Notes under the pieces: model-generated
What the model saw: only the letters and a program-made list of their open reading frames with translations
The model's database searches: none
Told to the model about the DNA's origin: nothing
Shown here: positions 1 to 12,631 of the stretch, one piece after another
How the letters are laid out: each line of letters begins with the position of its first letter
Numbering within the stretch: the stretch's first letter is position 1
NCBI GenBank assembly: GCA_022497155.1
Contig: MU385787.1
Span: 62,001 to 126,000, forward strand
Reading direction: 5' to 3'
Source of the DNA: Whalleya microplaca
Taxonomy: Eukaryota > Ascomycota > Sordariomycetes > Xylariales > Xylariaceae
Length of the DNA stretch: 64,000 nucleotides
Program-made: the position numbers and the translations under genes

Positions 1-1281
1 CGCCAGGAGCACTGATGCTAGACATCACCATACTAGGGATAGTTTACAACAATTCTGCGTAGTCTTGGCAGGGCATAATTAGCAACCCTGAAGCTTTCCT
101 GCTTTTCAACGACACCTAGATGGAATTATTACCAATGACAATATTGTGCTATCGAATACTTTGAAACTGCCATTGTCTTCTCAACAAGATTGTTTGGGGA
201 GGGGGGCTTGCCAATTGAAGATCCCGAAGTATGTAGGTACGGGATAAGTCGAGTGTGGTTGGATGGGAAACTTATGGAGGAAAGGGAACGCGGCTGGCCC
301 CAGAGCAGTGGTAGTTAGGTGGCAAATACTTACCCTGGTAGCATACATGTAGGTAGGTAGGCTTTAGATTAATAGGGCCAAAATAAAGTCTCGGGTATGC
401 TCTCATCCGTAGGGCCCCAATTGCCTCACAATGTACGGTATATAGTCCTGATTCCTATAATGGCGCTTAATTACATCATGAAAGGGTATTGTCACCCTAT
501 AGATACTTCCTGCACTCATATTGGACATTCCTTCTAGCGGATGACATGAGCGATTAGGGTCACACGCGCTGATAGGAGGATCGAGGCTGTGGTTATAGGC
601 ACAACTTCGTAGTGCCTTTGCTGTTGAAGTACAACTAGAACGGTAGTTCTTACTACAAGGATAGCACTTAATTCACAATACTTCGAGTGTTCAGGAGGAC
701 TGCTACTCGGTACTGAACTTATTAGTTTCATTGCATATTGTGATATCTTTGTACTTGTTACTACCAATGCGCTACTTATTTTAATATGTTACACCTCTCA
801 CACTTCTGGGGTGCAGTATGTCGCACAAGATAGAGGCCCTTTGATCCCTGTAATTCAACGTTAGAACAGTGTACCACATCTACGCTTTGCTGCAATGCAA
901 CTATGGTCGCTACGGGCACTTCTGGATACGTGGCGCATCCCAGATACATACTACCTTACTGAACGACTACGAACTATACGAAGCAGAACGGTACTGGGTT
1001 AAGGCTAACAGTGTACATCCTTGAGATCCGCAGCACGTGCAGTTAGCCACATATGATAATCAGCGTGCCAAGCCTTGTCTGTAGCAATAAGAAGAAAGCG
1101 TAATACGTTTTCCTCGATGCAAAAGAAAATCAGCTTGAATTCATAAGCCTAGCGTCTATCATCAGTCTAGAATTGGCAGCAGTTAGTATCTCGTGAAACC
1201 AACTACTTCCCCCCCGGGGTTTTGATTAAAGTGGAGTTCTGGTTGAGGAATCTCGTTATCTTGCTTGATTCGCACTTAGAC
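1..1281. other. Upstream intergenic region, no gene seen
   Basis: No open frame here has a recognisable product or a plausible exon chain. The stretch holds a short GTAGGTAGGTAGG run near 350 and a C/G run at 1209-1219, just before the permease. The only possible role I can infer is the promoter of the permease gene at 1282. Confidence 0.5.
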
Positions 1282-3223
1282 ATGGAAGCGATAGAGGATC
1301 AAAATACCTTCCCACGGGATGCGACTCCCGAGGAGATCCAAACACTCATCCACGAAGTTGATGAGATACCGACCACAGTCTGGCTCCTGACATTCACTGG
1401 GGCAGCTTCGCAGCTTGCACGATACGGAATCACAGTGGCATGGCGTGAGTCTGAGCAATCCTAGGAGTGGCAATCTCTCTCACAGAATTTAGAAAACTAT
1501 CTCCAAAATCCGCGCGGGAACGAGCTCCTTCCTGGGGCACTGAACCTGGGCCAGTCCAAGGCGACGATAATCCAAAATTCCTTTTTGTTCTTTCAATACT
1601 TGACTCCGCTGCCATTTGCACTGATATCAGATATGTGGATTGGGCGTTACAAGACCATGCTCATATGTCTTGGGTGAGTGACGTCCATGACTATGAGATC
1701 AAGTCAAGCTTCAATAACTGAGACTGGTTAGACTATTGGTAATAGGATACATGGTGTTAGTTACTACATCTATTCCTGGAGCACTGGAGCACGGAGCCGG
1801 AATTGGGGGTCTAGCGACTACTATGGTGCTAATTGGCCTGGGTCAAGGAGGTTTGTCAGCAGTCATGTATCCATTCATAGGCAAGTAAGATAGACTTTAT
1901 GGAGAGTTGTCCTTGAACTAATAGTAACTTAGCCGATCAGATCCCAGACGCAACCCCGAAAGTAAAGCGGAACAAGAAGGGTGAGCTTTTTGTGACGGAC
2001 CGCATGCTAACTATCCAATACGTTTTCAGCGGTTATTACTGGTAAGGCAACCAATAAAACTTTCAATGTCCCTAGCTCCCCATGAATATTCAAATGCTGA
2101 GGCTCATAGGATGGTCAACGTCGCTTCTCTCTCCTCGATCCCTACTACTTTGATGGAAAAGCACATCGACTTCTGGGCAGCATATCTTTTGCCAACTTGC
2201 ATACTGGTAGTAGCTGTAATACCAGTTACCATTTGGAACAAGCGTCTCAGTGAGTAACAGAATGTATATTGGGAAATAAAGTCGTTTTCTGAAGCCTATT
2301 TAGTCAAGCTATCGCCACAAGGCAATGCCCTTCCTCAAGCCGGCCAAATATTCCTCATTACATGTCGTTCTCGCTTTCGACTATCCGCCGCCAATCCAGA
2401 GTATCAGATCCTACATCACAACCGGCACGTTCCTTGGACAGCTTCTTTCGTTGAAGAAATCAGGCGTGGCTTAAAAGGTTGTCGAGTCATCATTTGTTTT
2501 GTGGTATTTTGGCTCTGCTACAATCAAACTACCAACAATATCATCTCTCAAGCAGGCCAGATGGAACAGCAAGGAGTCTCTAACGACACAATTAAGGCAC
2601 TCAATGCAATTGCATGCATAATTATGGGGCCACTGATACAAAGCGTTATTTTCCCCTTTCTTCGCCGTCGCAGGATTTCATTTGGGCCGATCCTCCGCAT
2701 GACAGTGGCGTTCTTCTTCATAGCCGCAGGTATAGCTTATGCCGCAGGCTTACAACACCTGATATATTCGCGTGGCCCTTGTTACGAGTATCCTCTAGAA
2801 TGTCCTATATCCGTAGATGATATGGGTGATCCAAGACCGAACGAAGTCAGTGTGTGGTTCCAAACGCCGCTGCACTTCTTGCTCGCTGTTGGAGAGATTC
2901 TTGGTCTCGTTTCCTTGAACGAGTACACGTACTCGGAGGCTCCGACTGACATCAAAGCCATGGTCCAGGCCCTTCAGCAAGTGGCTGCTGCCATTGGGGC
3001 GGCGATTGGCATTGCACTGGGGCCAGTCTCGAAGAACCCCTGGCTCCTGATTATGTATGCTAGCTTGGCAGGGACCATGGCTATCTCTGCAATACTTTTC
3101 TGGGTTGCATTTAGGAAGTATGATGCGACATATGCGAATAAAGATGCGAAGACTGCTCGAGATAGAGAGATTCGGGGTGATATTGAAGATAAGGGCGACA
3201 TTGCCAGTGCATCAGGTTTATGA
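1282..3223 (+). CDS. POT/PTR2-family proton-coupled peptide transporter
   Basis: Six exons (1282-1444, 1493-1673, 1732-1880, 1933-2041, 2110-2249, 2304-3223) join in frame to 553 residues, the usual length for fungal PTR2 permeases. Family landmarks in order are the QNYLQNPRG loop after the first helix, LISDMWIGRYKT between early helices, YPFIADQ, the TIQYVF segment before a FYW-like YYW, and near the C-terminus FLLAVGEILG and SEAPTDIKAMVQA, the typical POT signature before the last helices. The family imports di- and tripeptides with protons at the plasma membrane; the substrate here is inferred from family only. Intron 3 (1881-1932) uses a GC donor (GCAAGT). The ATG at 1282 was preferred to a TTG 60 nt upstream. 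The gene looks intact. Confidence 0.9.
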
Positions 3224-3806
3224 GTGGTTCTACAGACCAGTAGGGCCCATACCGCTTCTTCCTCCTACACTATCAACTTTAGAGGCATTTACGACCCGTG
3301 GTCGTATCGAAAAGTGATCCCACCCGCCTCCCTGTAACAAAAGAAGAGAAGGATTTGATTGGTTTTATTTAATTTATATAGCAATTGTTTTTTAGATAGG
3401 GCAGTCCAAGTTAACCGATAGGATTTCGAACTGAGCTTATATCGGAAACGGCGCTTCGAAATTACGTAAGCATATCGGCTTTTAATAGGTAAACCTCTCA
3501 GCTAACCTGCTACGGCTTCCGACGCCGCGCCCCCACATATACACACTAAACTTATCTCCTGATAGCCCTGAAGTGTACTGTAGACAAGTGGAAGGAAAAG
3601 CGGAGCAAAAATAAACTAGCCGAGCAGCCGAGTCACCAGTGTCATTATATTGTATCCCACTACGTTAGGTGCACGTGAGAGTGGTCATGGGGCATGGATT
3701 TCCACATACAATCGTTCTTAATCCTATCATGCTTTGTACATCGCCAGATTTTGAGTAAGAGGGTGATGCTAGACGCATCAATTAGACAGACCGAATCTTA
3801 GCCTAC
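3224..3806. other. Convergent intergenic region
   Basis: This stretch lies between two genes that end towards each other. It is AT-rich around 3350-3420 and shows no coding signal. It probably holds both 3' untranslated regions. Confidence 0.4.
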
Positions 3807-5709
3807 CTAGTATTGTCCCTCCAGTGTCAGTGTGCCAGTCTTGGTAATGAGATACTCGTTGATTGCAACATCCTTGCCCGACTCCTTTCCAAACCCCGAG
3901 TCTTTGATTCCACCAAAAGGCGACTCAGTTGCCGATGAATTTCCTGGATACCATTAGTATTGGATCCCTCCTAGAGCCAGCGATTCATCCAAGTAGCAGA
4001 CTCACCTGTGTTCATACCAATCATACCAGCTTCGAGATTTTCAAACATTCTCCACATCCTATCGATATTCTTGGTGAAGCAGTATGAAGCGAGACCCATC
4101 TCAATTATGTCAGCGCTTCTTTTATTTATCAAGTAACTAATTTCAGAATACTTACACTGGTATTGTTGGCTGCTCTTGTAGCTTCTTCCTCGGTGTCGAA
4201 TGGGAACAGCGCCAGAAGCGGTCCGAACGTCTCTTCAGAAGCAACCTTCATAGATGATGACGCATTGGTAATAACAGTTGGTTCGAAGAAGAATCCGTTG
4301 TTCAAGTTCATGCGGTTTCCTCCTGTCAGGATCGACCCGCCATGGTTTTTAGCATCTTCAACTTGAGCAGCAACTTTATCGATCCCAGTAGGCACTGTCA
4401 GAGGTCCCATCGTCGTGCCCTTGTCCAATCCATGACCGACTTGAAGCTGGCGAGTCTTTTCGGCAAGGACATTCGCAAATTTTTCGTAAACGCCTCTTTG
4501 GACATAAACGCGGTTTGCTGTGACACATGCCTGTCCAGCGTGTCGAAACTTCAGCGTCATCAACGCTAGTAGTCCCACATCAGCTCTAGATTTTTGACTC
4601 TATATATCCATACTCACCATCGGAAGCCTGCTCCAAATTTGCATCATCGAACACCAAGAAGGGGCAGTTGCCTCCCAGCTCAAGTGTGAGCTTCTTAAGG
4701 CTATGGGCGCAATGAGCAGAGAGAATCTTTCCCACACGAGTCTTATGTGTGTGACCATTAGCTGGCTGAACAGTGCAATGTCTTCAATGTAGGCAACATA
4801 CCGAACCAGTGAAAGTCACCTTTTTCACCAGAAGATGTTTACAGAGAGCCTCACTTAATGCGGGGGTATTCTCTAAAGTCGTAGGCATAACATTGAATAC
4901 GCCCTTGGGAAACCCAGCCTTCTCAGCCAAATAGGCCAGAGTCAACGCAGACAGGGGCGTCTCAGGGGACGGTTTAGCGATCATAGTGCAGCCGGCAGCT
5001 AAAGCGGCGCTGGCTTTTCTCAAGACCATACTGGAATGCTATATGAGCGCTGGTCTCTGTCTATGTCAATGGGTGTAACTAACGCAATGGGAAAGTTCCA
5101 TGGCATCAGGGCCGCAGTCACACCAAGTGGCTGTTTGATTGTGAAGACGCGTCGCCCGGGAATCGCAGCTTGAAAGGTCGTCCCTTGAACCCTCTCCGCT
5201 TCGCCAGTGAACCATCGTGTAAAACTTGCCGCATATTCAAATTCGGCATATGCTTCAGCCAGAGGCTTACCTGTCTCATATACCAGGATTGTTGCAATAT
5301 CCTCTTTGTGTTGTCGTATCAAGCCGTCAAATTTCGACAGCAAATCGGCGCGGGCCCTAGGGGTATAAGTACGGTATAACTTAAAGGCCTCGTGTGCTGC
5401 TTGCACTGCGTCGTCGACATCATCTGCTGACATATCTGGGCATGTTGCAAATGTCTTGTTGCATCCAGGATCTAATCAATGATAAGTGATTATGACATCA
5501 AGCTCTCATGCACTCAAGACGAACCGATGATATCGAACCTCTTTCCAGATTTTGCTTCAATCCATTTCCCATTGACATATGCAAGGTCTCGGAACAGCTC
5601 CGGGGATTTCAAATCCAACTATATTCGTAATCAGCTTAACTTGTTCAGTTCGCTCTCTTCTCGTCCCCGTGTCGAGACTTACGTTTACAAACGCATGTGC
5701 TTCGTCCAT
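3807..5709 (-). CDS. Aldehyde dehydrogenase, succinate-semialdehyde dehydrogenase type
   Basis: Multi-exon minus-strand gene. It begins with a tiny 27-nt exon (5683-5709, encoding MDEAHAFVN), followed by 5525-5618 and an exon starting at 5471, and ends at the stop at 3807-3809. Landmarks in order are [22 protein letters not shown], the cofactor-side motif [31 protein letters not shown] with the catalytic glutamate, [11 protein letters not shown] with the catalytic cysteine, [14 protein letters not shown], and [14 protein letters not shown] near the C-terminus. These match fungal NAD(P)-dependent succinate-semialdehyde dehydrogenases (last step of the GABA shunt) at about 490 residues. Other semialdehyde substrates cannot be excluded. 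The checked exon phases fit; I saw no break. Confidence 0.88.
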
Positions 5710-7107
5710 ATTGAATCAATAATACTGAGAACTATTGTTTGTAAGAAGAACTTCCTTTGGCGATACAGATTTACTATTACTAGCCTAAAAATACTCGGAG
5801 TCTCCGATGGTGGCTGTTACATATATTGCGTATGATGAAATTGTCATTATCGTCACGAGAATCCATCCCCGCATCATATCGATAGGTATTCCGAAGCTTG
5901 GTGTAACTATATACTTCTTCTCACCTCAGCCAATCCATGACCGGTTCATCATACTTCCCCAAATTTACCCCAGCTTTCTCCATATAGACCTCAGGAGCTG
6001 CATGAGGAACATTCGACTAAACGGTACAATGACTGCATAAAGGCTGATAACAAACGTTACCCCTGTATTAGTGTATCATTCAAAACTTGGAATGTGTATA
6101 GCCAGGCTCAATAGTTCTCGTGTGCACGATCCAGTCTCTCTCCGGGAGGCTGAACCAACCTATTCTTCAAAATCAGGATTGGATTTGGCTAAGTCTCTGC
6201 ACAATATAATTCAACGTTATCCAAGAGTAGGATGAGCTAATCAGAATAGAGCTATCAGAAAAATCGATTCTCTTGACATTTCTTTTGCCCTTCTATGGGA
6301 TTTTCCATTTCTCAAAAACCCCTCGTATGGTTATAACTCGTCGAAATAGATATATACAGAGAAAATGAACAATCCATTTATACCAATTACACCGAAGACT
6401 AATGGTGCCTTCCATACAACCAACCAACTTGCAATAGTATAGATATAGAATACGACCCAGTGCAACTAATCAATTTATCGAGAAAATAACATGATTTGTA
6501 GTAGCTAGGTAGAATCCTACTTACTCAACTGATACCAGCAGCCTTGGTGAGCCACCCTTTACGGATTCCAGCAGAAACATGTTCCAAGGTCAAAGTCGAT
6601 ATCTCTTTAGCTATTCCCATCGCGAATTTAGCATCTTGTGATAGACGTTGCACCGCGCTGATAACTCAGATTCGATGCGTTCAGACTTGTTGAAATACAT
6701 TAGACTAAATTAACTTGACGATTCGAACCTTTCTCTTCATGGAACTGCATGGTGAATGGCAATATGTTTGAAAATTCACAAATGCGCGAATAAGAGAGAT
6801 GCGATCTGGTAGGAAGTCCTTCACCTACCATAGGAAATCATGGGACCCCCACGTACATCTCAGGCCTTATTCAATGATTTTCAAGACTTGTTGGAGACAT
6901 TCCTATAACTATAACTGACTATCTAATCTACCATAGCTACCTGCAGTAGGCTACATGGTAACCTGGTAGGAAAATTACAATATATCTCTATAAACGACTA
7001 AAACTAAAAAGGAGGGAAAAGCAAAGGAAGGGAGTCTAACTAAGCTGGCCAGGCTGATATATAAGGCGGTGTACTATGTAATCCAGAAATCCATCCTATC
7101 GTAATCC
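5710..7107. other. Intergenic region with a possible broken small gene (about 6333-6670, minus)
   Basis: Mostly AT-rich and non-coding. On the minus strand between about 6670 and 6333 two segments read well. The first encodes AKEISTLTLEHVSAGIRKG. The second encodes a hydrophobic stretch with IASWLVVWKAPLVFG and ends FDEL-stop. They are separated by a GTAAGT...TTAG intron, but the first segment runs into TGA (ATC AGT TGA) exactly at the donor. It may be the relic of a small membrane protein, broken by one C-to-T-type change. No family was recognised. Confidence 0.25.
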
Positions 7108-8273
7108 TTAATTGTTGATTACACTAATCTTGCACAATTCCATAACATACCACTCTATTCAAGTGACGTTAGTCGGTGCACATCAACAAAAGGGGTCCAA
7201 GAATGAGCTTACCGAAAGCAGAGGCGGCGAGACTCTCGGCATTGCGATAGGGCTCAGGGTCGTCAGCTCCTTGTCTACCGGCCTGCCACAGTTTGGCTAA
7301 GTTTCTAGCCTGCTGGACAGGGTCATTTCTCGGCCCTACGTCAGTGTCCTCTGTGCCATGCATACCGTTATGACTGTATCAGAAGGTTAGCATAGCCTCT
7401 AACCACGAGTTCTACTTTATTTCTGTATCTCACTCAACGGGGTAGCTAGCTTTCTTGCCTACAGCATCAAGGTGTGTCATCTCATGTAAAAGAACAAGCC
7501 CTCCAACGGAGAAGTCTCGAAACCTGGCGCCTGGTGTGCACCATGAGTCTTCTCGACGGGTGGGATTCGGCTTGTATGGATGAGAAGTTGTGCTTTGCTT
7601 TGTCCAATCATGCGTGAAGAAGGTAGGACAGATCTTAATCTCACGTGGCGTATCACCATTTTGGGGACGTGCATCGGTGATGGCGAAGCTTATTGAGTTC
7701 CTATAATTCGAGTGGATATCTGTTAGCCAATTTGGCTCAAATATATATAGGTGAGTATATATACGAAACAACTCTTCGGTTGAAGGTGATAGTTTACAAT
7801 TGAGATCACTTACCTGTCTTGACATTCCGTATCGCTCGCTTGTGCGCAACGAACACTAAACTTGAAGGGCGCATTGGTAGGGTCGTTATTCTGGTGAATG
7901 ACATCCCACATCTCCTGAGCCATTTTCCAGTCATCTGTCTTACCCCTGCCTGAGGTACGAAAGTAATGTGTAAATCTAGCAAAAGAACGGTTTCGATCAG
8001 CCATCACACAGAATATAAGCTGTCATTTGGAGACATTGAGACTCACGCCGCTTGGTTGTTGTCCATGCTCGAAGCATGGTCTGCGAAGCTCGACGCATCG
8101 GCGAAGTCCTGCCCGAGCTTTTTCTTCTGGCTATCATCGCAATCAACATAGCCAGTTATGAGACGCCGGCTGATGGTGTGCTCGGGATTGAGGTTTACGG
8201 GTGATGCAAGACAGTGAGTGAGGACGGACATGACTGCTGTCACTGCAAAGCTGAGGTGTCTTTGATGAACCAT
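7108..8273 (-). CDS. Secreted M35-like (deuterolysin-type) zinc metallopeptidase
   Basis: Five exons on the minus strand (8047-8273, 7814-7975, 7434-7700, 7213-7373, 7108-7154) join in frame to 287 residues. The N-terminus is a signal peptide ending near HCLASPVN. The zinc site is HEMTHLD. It is followed about 15 residues on by HGTEDTDVG, which corresponds to the GTxDxxYG aspartate ligand of the aspzincin clan, although the usual YG is VG here. Several cysteines (VDCDD, VRCAQ, TECQD, KICPT, SWCTP) suit an extracellular protein. The role is inferred as extracellular protein degradation. The last exon is very short and ends CKISVINN. The gene looks intact. Confidence 0.8.
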
Positions 8274-9510
8274 CTTGAAGCAATATATCTCAAAGTCACA
8301 ATGGAACAGTTAGGTGCTGAAGATTGCTGGGTAGATAATAGATGTAAGAGGAGTTTATTGAGGTATAAGTAGACAGAAGAAGGTTTTCTACGTGACTTAT
8401 ATACTTGACTGTCTTGTATTTTTAGATAATAATCTTGAGCTGATTTATATGGCCTCGCGAGCATGTTGAATAGTATTATGGCTTGCGATGGAAATAGTAT
8501 GCTCTCCCCTGGTCAAGTAGCCAGGGTCGATCTTGCTTTGGAATGCAATGTTTTTCCAGTTAAGGAGCGATATTGGCGTCTCATTCGAGTTCTAGGTTAT
8601 CACTTACAATGCAGTAATCTATAAATAATGACACTTAAAACAGATTATCTAACAATATATTTGGTGCTTTCTGTAGTCAGTGTTCCAGCGTTACCTATAT
8701 TATGAGTATATTTCAGATAACGTAATTGTAGCAACTACTACCTATCAGTTAGTATAGAGGCTTGTGGCCGTAGATTTGGTGATGAAGTTTTTTGACTACT
8801 TATGTCGTGCTACATGTTATCTCATGTAGGCTAGGAGTGATAAAAATACTCAGTAAGCTCTAGTTGAAGCTAGGAAGCTCATGTTTTTAATTAACCATCA
8901 TGTACCAGGTAGCACAAGACCTTATAGCACCAGGCGTATGACGGCGCCTATATGCCATAACTATGAGCTCATTGACCTACTCAGCCTCCACCAAACATTT
9001 CGATACTATGAAATGGGCCAGATTCTATAGGCTGTTAGGATTATAGCTTAACTTCCACCCAAGAATCTAGATCACAGTGGCGCCAAATTAGGCACCCTAG
9101 CCTGCTTTGAATTGTACGACTTTATTCTATTTTGAATCATCAGGAATATTTTACTCCTTGATTGCTCAGCATTTCCTAACTCATTTAAGGCACATCATCT
9201 CAGTCTGGCATACCGCAAGAGCGGAACGCCCACCTGATCCTTTTTTTCGTTTCATGGCGTATTGCTTGTGTGACGCAATGTGTTGATCGAGACTGTCTCG
9301 GGCAACGACTACAAAAAGGGGCAGGCAACCTCACTCAAATACGAGTGGTCAAAGCGTCTTGTGTGCGCTGTCAAAAGGGCACACTTTGGCTAAGCTTCTG
9401 CATCATCCCTACAAATTTATTACTATCTTCTAGCCTCTTATTCTTCGATTAGTAAAATCGAAACTTTTACGTTATCTCAATATCATATCTCTCTTAGGAA
9501 GATCGCCGAG
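8274..9510. other. Intergenic region, no gene seen
   Basis: AT-rich, roughly 1.2 kb, between two divergently transcribed genes. Stop codons are frequent in all frames and no exon chain could be built. It probably contains the promoters of the peptidase and of the gene at 9511. Confidence 0.4.
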
Positions 9511-10218
9511 ATGGTGTTTCTGAAATACAAGGTCGACCCAGCTGATAAGCAAGGCAAAATTGCTGTCAAGCTTACCACAACACCAGCACTTCCCCTTAGC
9601 GATACGAATGCGAACTTAGACCTCACACTATCTCTTCGCATTGCATCATCAACCCAAGCGGACCGGTCTTTGACCATCTGCGTAGATCGAACAGTCTTCG
9701 AGGTCTATGATCCGCTAGAAGGTGGCATGGACATGCTCTCGCGCGGTGCGTTTGGTAGGATCTACAATACCGAATCTTCTGAACGTAGTATCTCCCTGGG
9801 CCATTTCAAAGTAAACTCAGTCGCGCGTAGCAACTCACCTGACCTGCGCGACCGTGGGTGCCGGTTCATAACTCTACCTGGGGATGGAAGCTGGGTAGAA
9901 GTCACGCACACGATAGGCTGGGAGCGAATTTTCAAGTACGAAGAGAAAATGGTAAAAACAGACCTTAATCCGGGAGAAAAGTTTAAGATGGCTATAAACA
10001 ATGACTTTCTGGGTACGTCGTGGTGGTGCTGGGGAGACATGGAGGGGGAATTAAAAGGGAAGAAGTTGCATGCCTGGCATCCTGAGCCATTTGCAGACCC
10101 GAAGCCGAGCGATGAGTTTGTTAGGGAGGAGAACTGGGTCTTGGGCGAGGAGCCGATGTTGTTGGATTTTGAAGATGCCACGGAGGATGCGAAAGCGATT
10201 TTTACCATTGTAGAATAA
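9511..10218 (+). CDS. Conserved-looking protein of unknown function
   Basis: Intronless frame of 235 codons. It has no signal peptide and no membrane segment, and I do not recognise a domain. It is acidic towards the C-terminus and rich in Trp in the second half (WVEVTHTIGWERIF, TSWWCWGDMEGELKG, LHAWHPEPF). That pattern suggests a folded soluble domain, perhaps beta-rich. Its only close neighbour is the convergent flavodehydrogenase 260 bp downstream. The long open frame, the composition and the absence of a better alternative frame support it as real. Confidence 0.65.
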   Translation: MVFLKYKVDPADKQGKIAVKLTTTPALPLSDTNANLDLTLSLRIASSTQADRSLTICVDRTVFEVYDPLEGGMDMLSRGAFGRIYNTESSERSISLGHFKVNSVARSNSPDLRDRGCRFITLPGDGSWVEVTHTIGWERIFKYEEKMVKTDLNPGEKFKMAINNDFLGTSWWCWGDMEGELKGKKLHAWHPEPFADPKPSDEFVREENWVLGEEPMLLDFEDATEDAKAIFTIVE

Positions 10219-10475
10219 GGGGCCATTATTCGAAGCGAAGGGGTCGGTGCAGTCCGCGTGAGGAAGTTTATCTGACATACAAGGCAATTCTCTAAGTCTC
10301 AATATTCTCGGCGGTTAGCATCTAGGTAAGTAGACTTGTGTTGACTAAGGATTATTCTTTAATCATAGTTTACTAATTTGGTTGATACAACGTATGCGCC
10401 ATAAATGTCCAAACCTATCCCTCTCCCTTTTTAAAAAATCGACGACCATCTTCACCACCCCATAACTATTAGAAG

Positions 10476-12631
10476 TTATAGAGCTAGAATCTTCTCCGCA
10501 GCATGCTCAGCAGCTGCTACAATCATAGCAGATGGATTACCCGTCATCATACCGGGGAATATCGACGCATCCACGACGAAAAGGTTATCCATACCGTAGA
10601 CCTTGGCGTTAGTGTCTACTACAGACGTGCCCTGATCAACTCTGCCATCATCGAGCCCCATCTTGGCAGTCCCTATCCAGTGATTCGATGAGCGCTCAGC
10701 CGATGTTGCAGGAATCTTCCGTGATGTTAGCACTGAATATTCGCCGCCAGTAGGTTGCGTTGCTAGGGGAAGTAATTCGATTCAACTCACCGAATCCACG
10801 AATTCCGTCACGGTCTGGTTCGAAGTGGGTAGGACCCAGGTTAGATTAGTGATAGGTTCGAAGTACTTCCGCACGTTTTCGATGCCTTTGATGACGGCTG
10901 CTTTATCGTTCTCGTCGTGGAGGTAGGGCGCTGTCGACACCCGAGTGTTGAGACTAGGGGTGATCGTCATTCTGCCTCGTGACGTAGATCCTGTACCGAG
11001 GTACTGTGTAATGGTCATGGAAGCTAAATGGTCAGCATCCAGTGCTAATGCATGTCACAGCTGGGAACTCCGCTTGACATACTGTTCGTGCTTCCCTCCA
11101 CTCGAGCTTGCCAGTGCAGATGTCGGTCAATGCCGTCTGCACCAGTTATGCTTTCCCAAAACTATTTAGATGTCAGCATGGAAATATTTTCGGTTTGGCT
11201 GAGACTTACGATCGGCCCCAGGTTGGGTGCAGCCTGAGCCAATATGCCAACTCTAGCGGCTATAGATACATTAGTAGCTGATCTGGTAGACTTTGTGGCG
11301 CTGCTGACCTAAGTATAACTCTGCGTCGCTCAGAATCGGCTCATCCCACGCTCCGTAGAAATCGTAGAAGACAACGTCGGGATGAGCGACTTCAATATCA
11401 GTCTGGGATTTCAAAGTAAGCATACATGAGCCGTAATAAGCTGCTCGGAATAGAACTACTTACACCAACGTGGTCATTCAGGTTATAGCCCACCGGAAGG
11501 TTGATCCAAGAGTCGGATGGTATCATGGAGTCTCCATCCGACGTCGAATTCTTCACGATGTTTAACTGATCTGTCGGTCCGATGCCACCTATTTCAACTC
11601 GGTCAGCCAGCTTCCAAAGATTCGCTTTCATACAAGACCATACTTCTCAATAAGAGCTTAGCCGAGCCAAACGTGCCCGCAGACAAGATCACTCGGCCCG
11701 TCCCAGGAGTCACCGATACTACACCGGAGTAACCAGTAGGATCATTGCTACACTCGATCTCAACGCCCGTAGCACGGCCTCCATCGCGAACAACTCTCCG
11801 CGCCGTTGTATTCATCCACAGCGTGAACTCCTCGCGCTGGCTGGCACTAACCAAGTACGTCGCGAGCGGGCCACCACGCTCCCCATTCGCAAACATGTGG
11901 GTGCTGTGTCCGAACGTCCTGTTCTTCTGGTCCGGGTGATCATTCGGCACGACGTACGCAAACCCGCTAGCCGCGAGGCCGCTCGTCAGCGTCTCGAATC
12001 CTTGCTGCAGGTACAGCTGGCCATCCATGCTAGGCGTCATCGTGCCGGGGATGCGGTCGAAGAGGCGCGCGGTGGCGGGCGCGAGGTCGGCGCTCTTCCA
12101 GCCGGCCGGCCAGTTGGCGTCCCAGTCGGCCGGGTGCGGCTTCCACCAGAGGCCGGCGTTGATGGCGACGCCGCCGCCGAGCACGCACCCGGACATCTGG
12201 TCCACGTCCGTGCAGACGACGCCCGTGGGGTCGCGCCAGATCTGGTTCGCCAGCCCGGGCACGTCGAAGCGCGTCAGCGGCGAGTCCGCCAGCCAGTCCG
12301 GCTTCATCGTGCCGTTCCACGTCGCCGTCGACGGCGGCCCTTTCTCCAGCAGCAGCACCGTCTTCCCGGCTTCCGTCAGCCGGTCCGCCAGCGGGATGCC
12401 CCCGGCCCCCGAGCCGACGATGATGTAGTCCCAGGTCTGCTCCGTGGTGGTGTTGAAGCAGACGGGCGGCGCGAAGGCGATGTTGCCTAAGGCCGCGCAT
12501 GGCTGGATCCCTGCGGTCAGTTAGGTTAGATTGGAGCCTGTCTACTGATAGCGGACACTTCGAGCGTCTTGGCTGTGCTTACAGAGGAGGACTGCTGTCG
12601 CAACAGCACCCAGATATCGATTACCATGCAT
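10476..12631 (-). CDS. Secreted GMC flavodehydrogenase resembling the cellobiose dehydrogenase flavin domain
   Basis: Multi-exon minus-strand gene. The first exon (ATG at 12631) gives MHGNRYLGAVATAVLL, a signal-peptide core. The next exon continues to the FAD-binding fold WDYIIVGSGAGGIPLADRL and LLLEKGPPS. Further on come CVLGGGVAINAGLWWKPHP (GMC signature 1), GRVILSAGTFGSAKLLLRSG (signature 2), EVAHPDVVFYDFY, TITQYLGTGSTSRGR, and at the C-terminus SSNHWIGTAKMG with the active-site histidine and VVDASIFPGMMTGNPSA with the second catalytic position. The order and wording match the dehydrogenase domain of cellobiose dehydrogenases, but there is no haem (cytochrome) domain before it and no cellulose-binding module after it. 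The probable substrate is a cello-oligosaccharide or related sugar. The exon joins I checked keep frame. Confidence 0.85.

Noticed and set aside
6715..6770. Possible tRNA on the minus strand (B-box-like GGTTCGAATC)
   Set aside because: The bases flanking the would-be T-loop do not form a T-stem, and no acceptor or anticodon arm can be built around it.
11897..12500. Long Arg/Ala/Gly-rich frames on both strands
   Set aside because: They are shadows of the GC-rich exon of the flavodehydrogenase in its true minus-strand frame.
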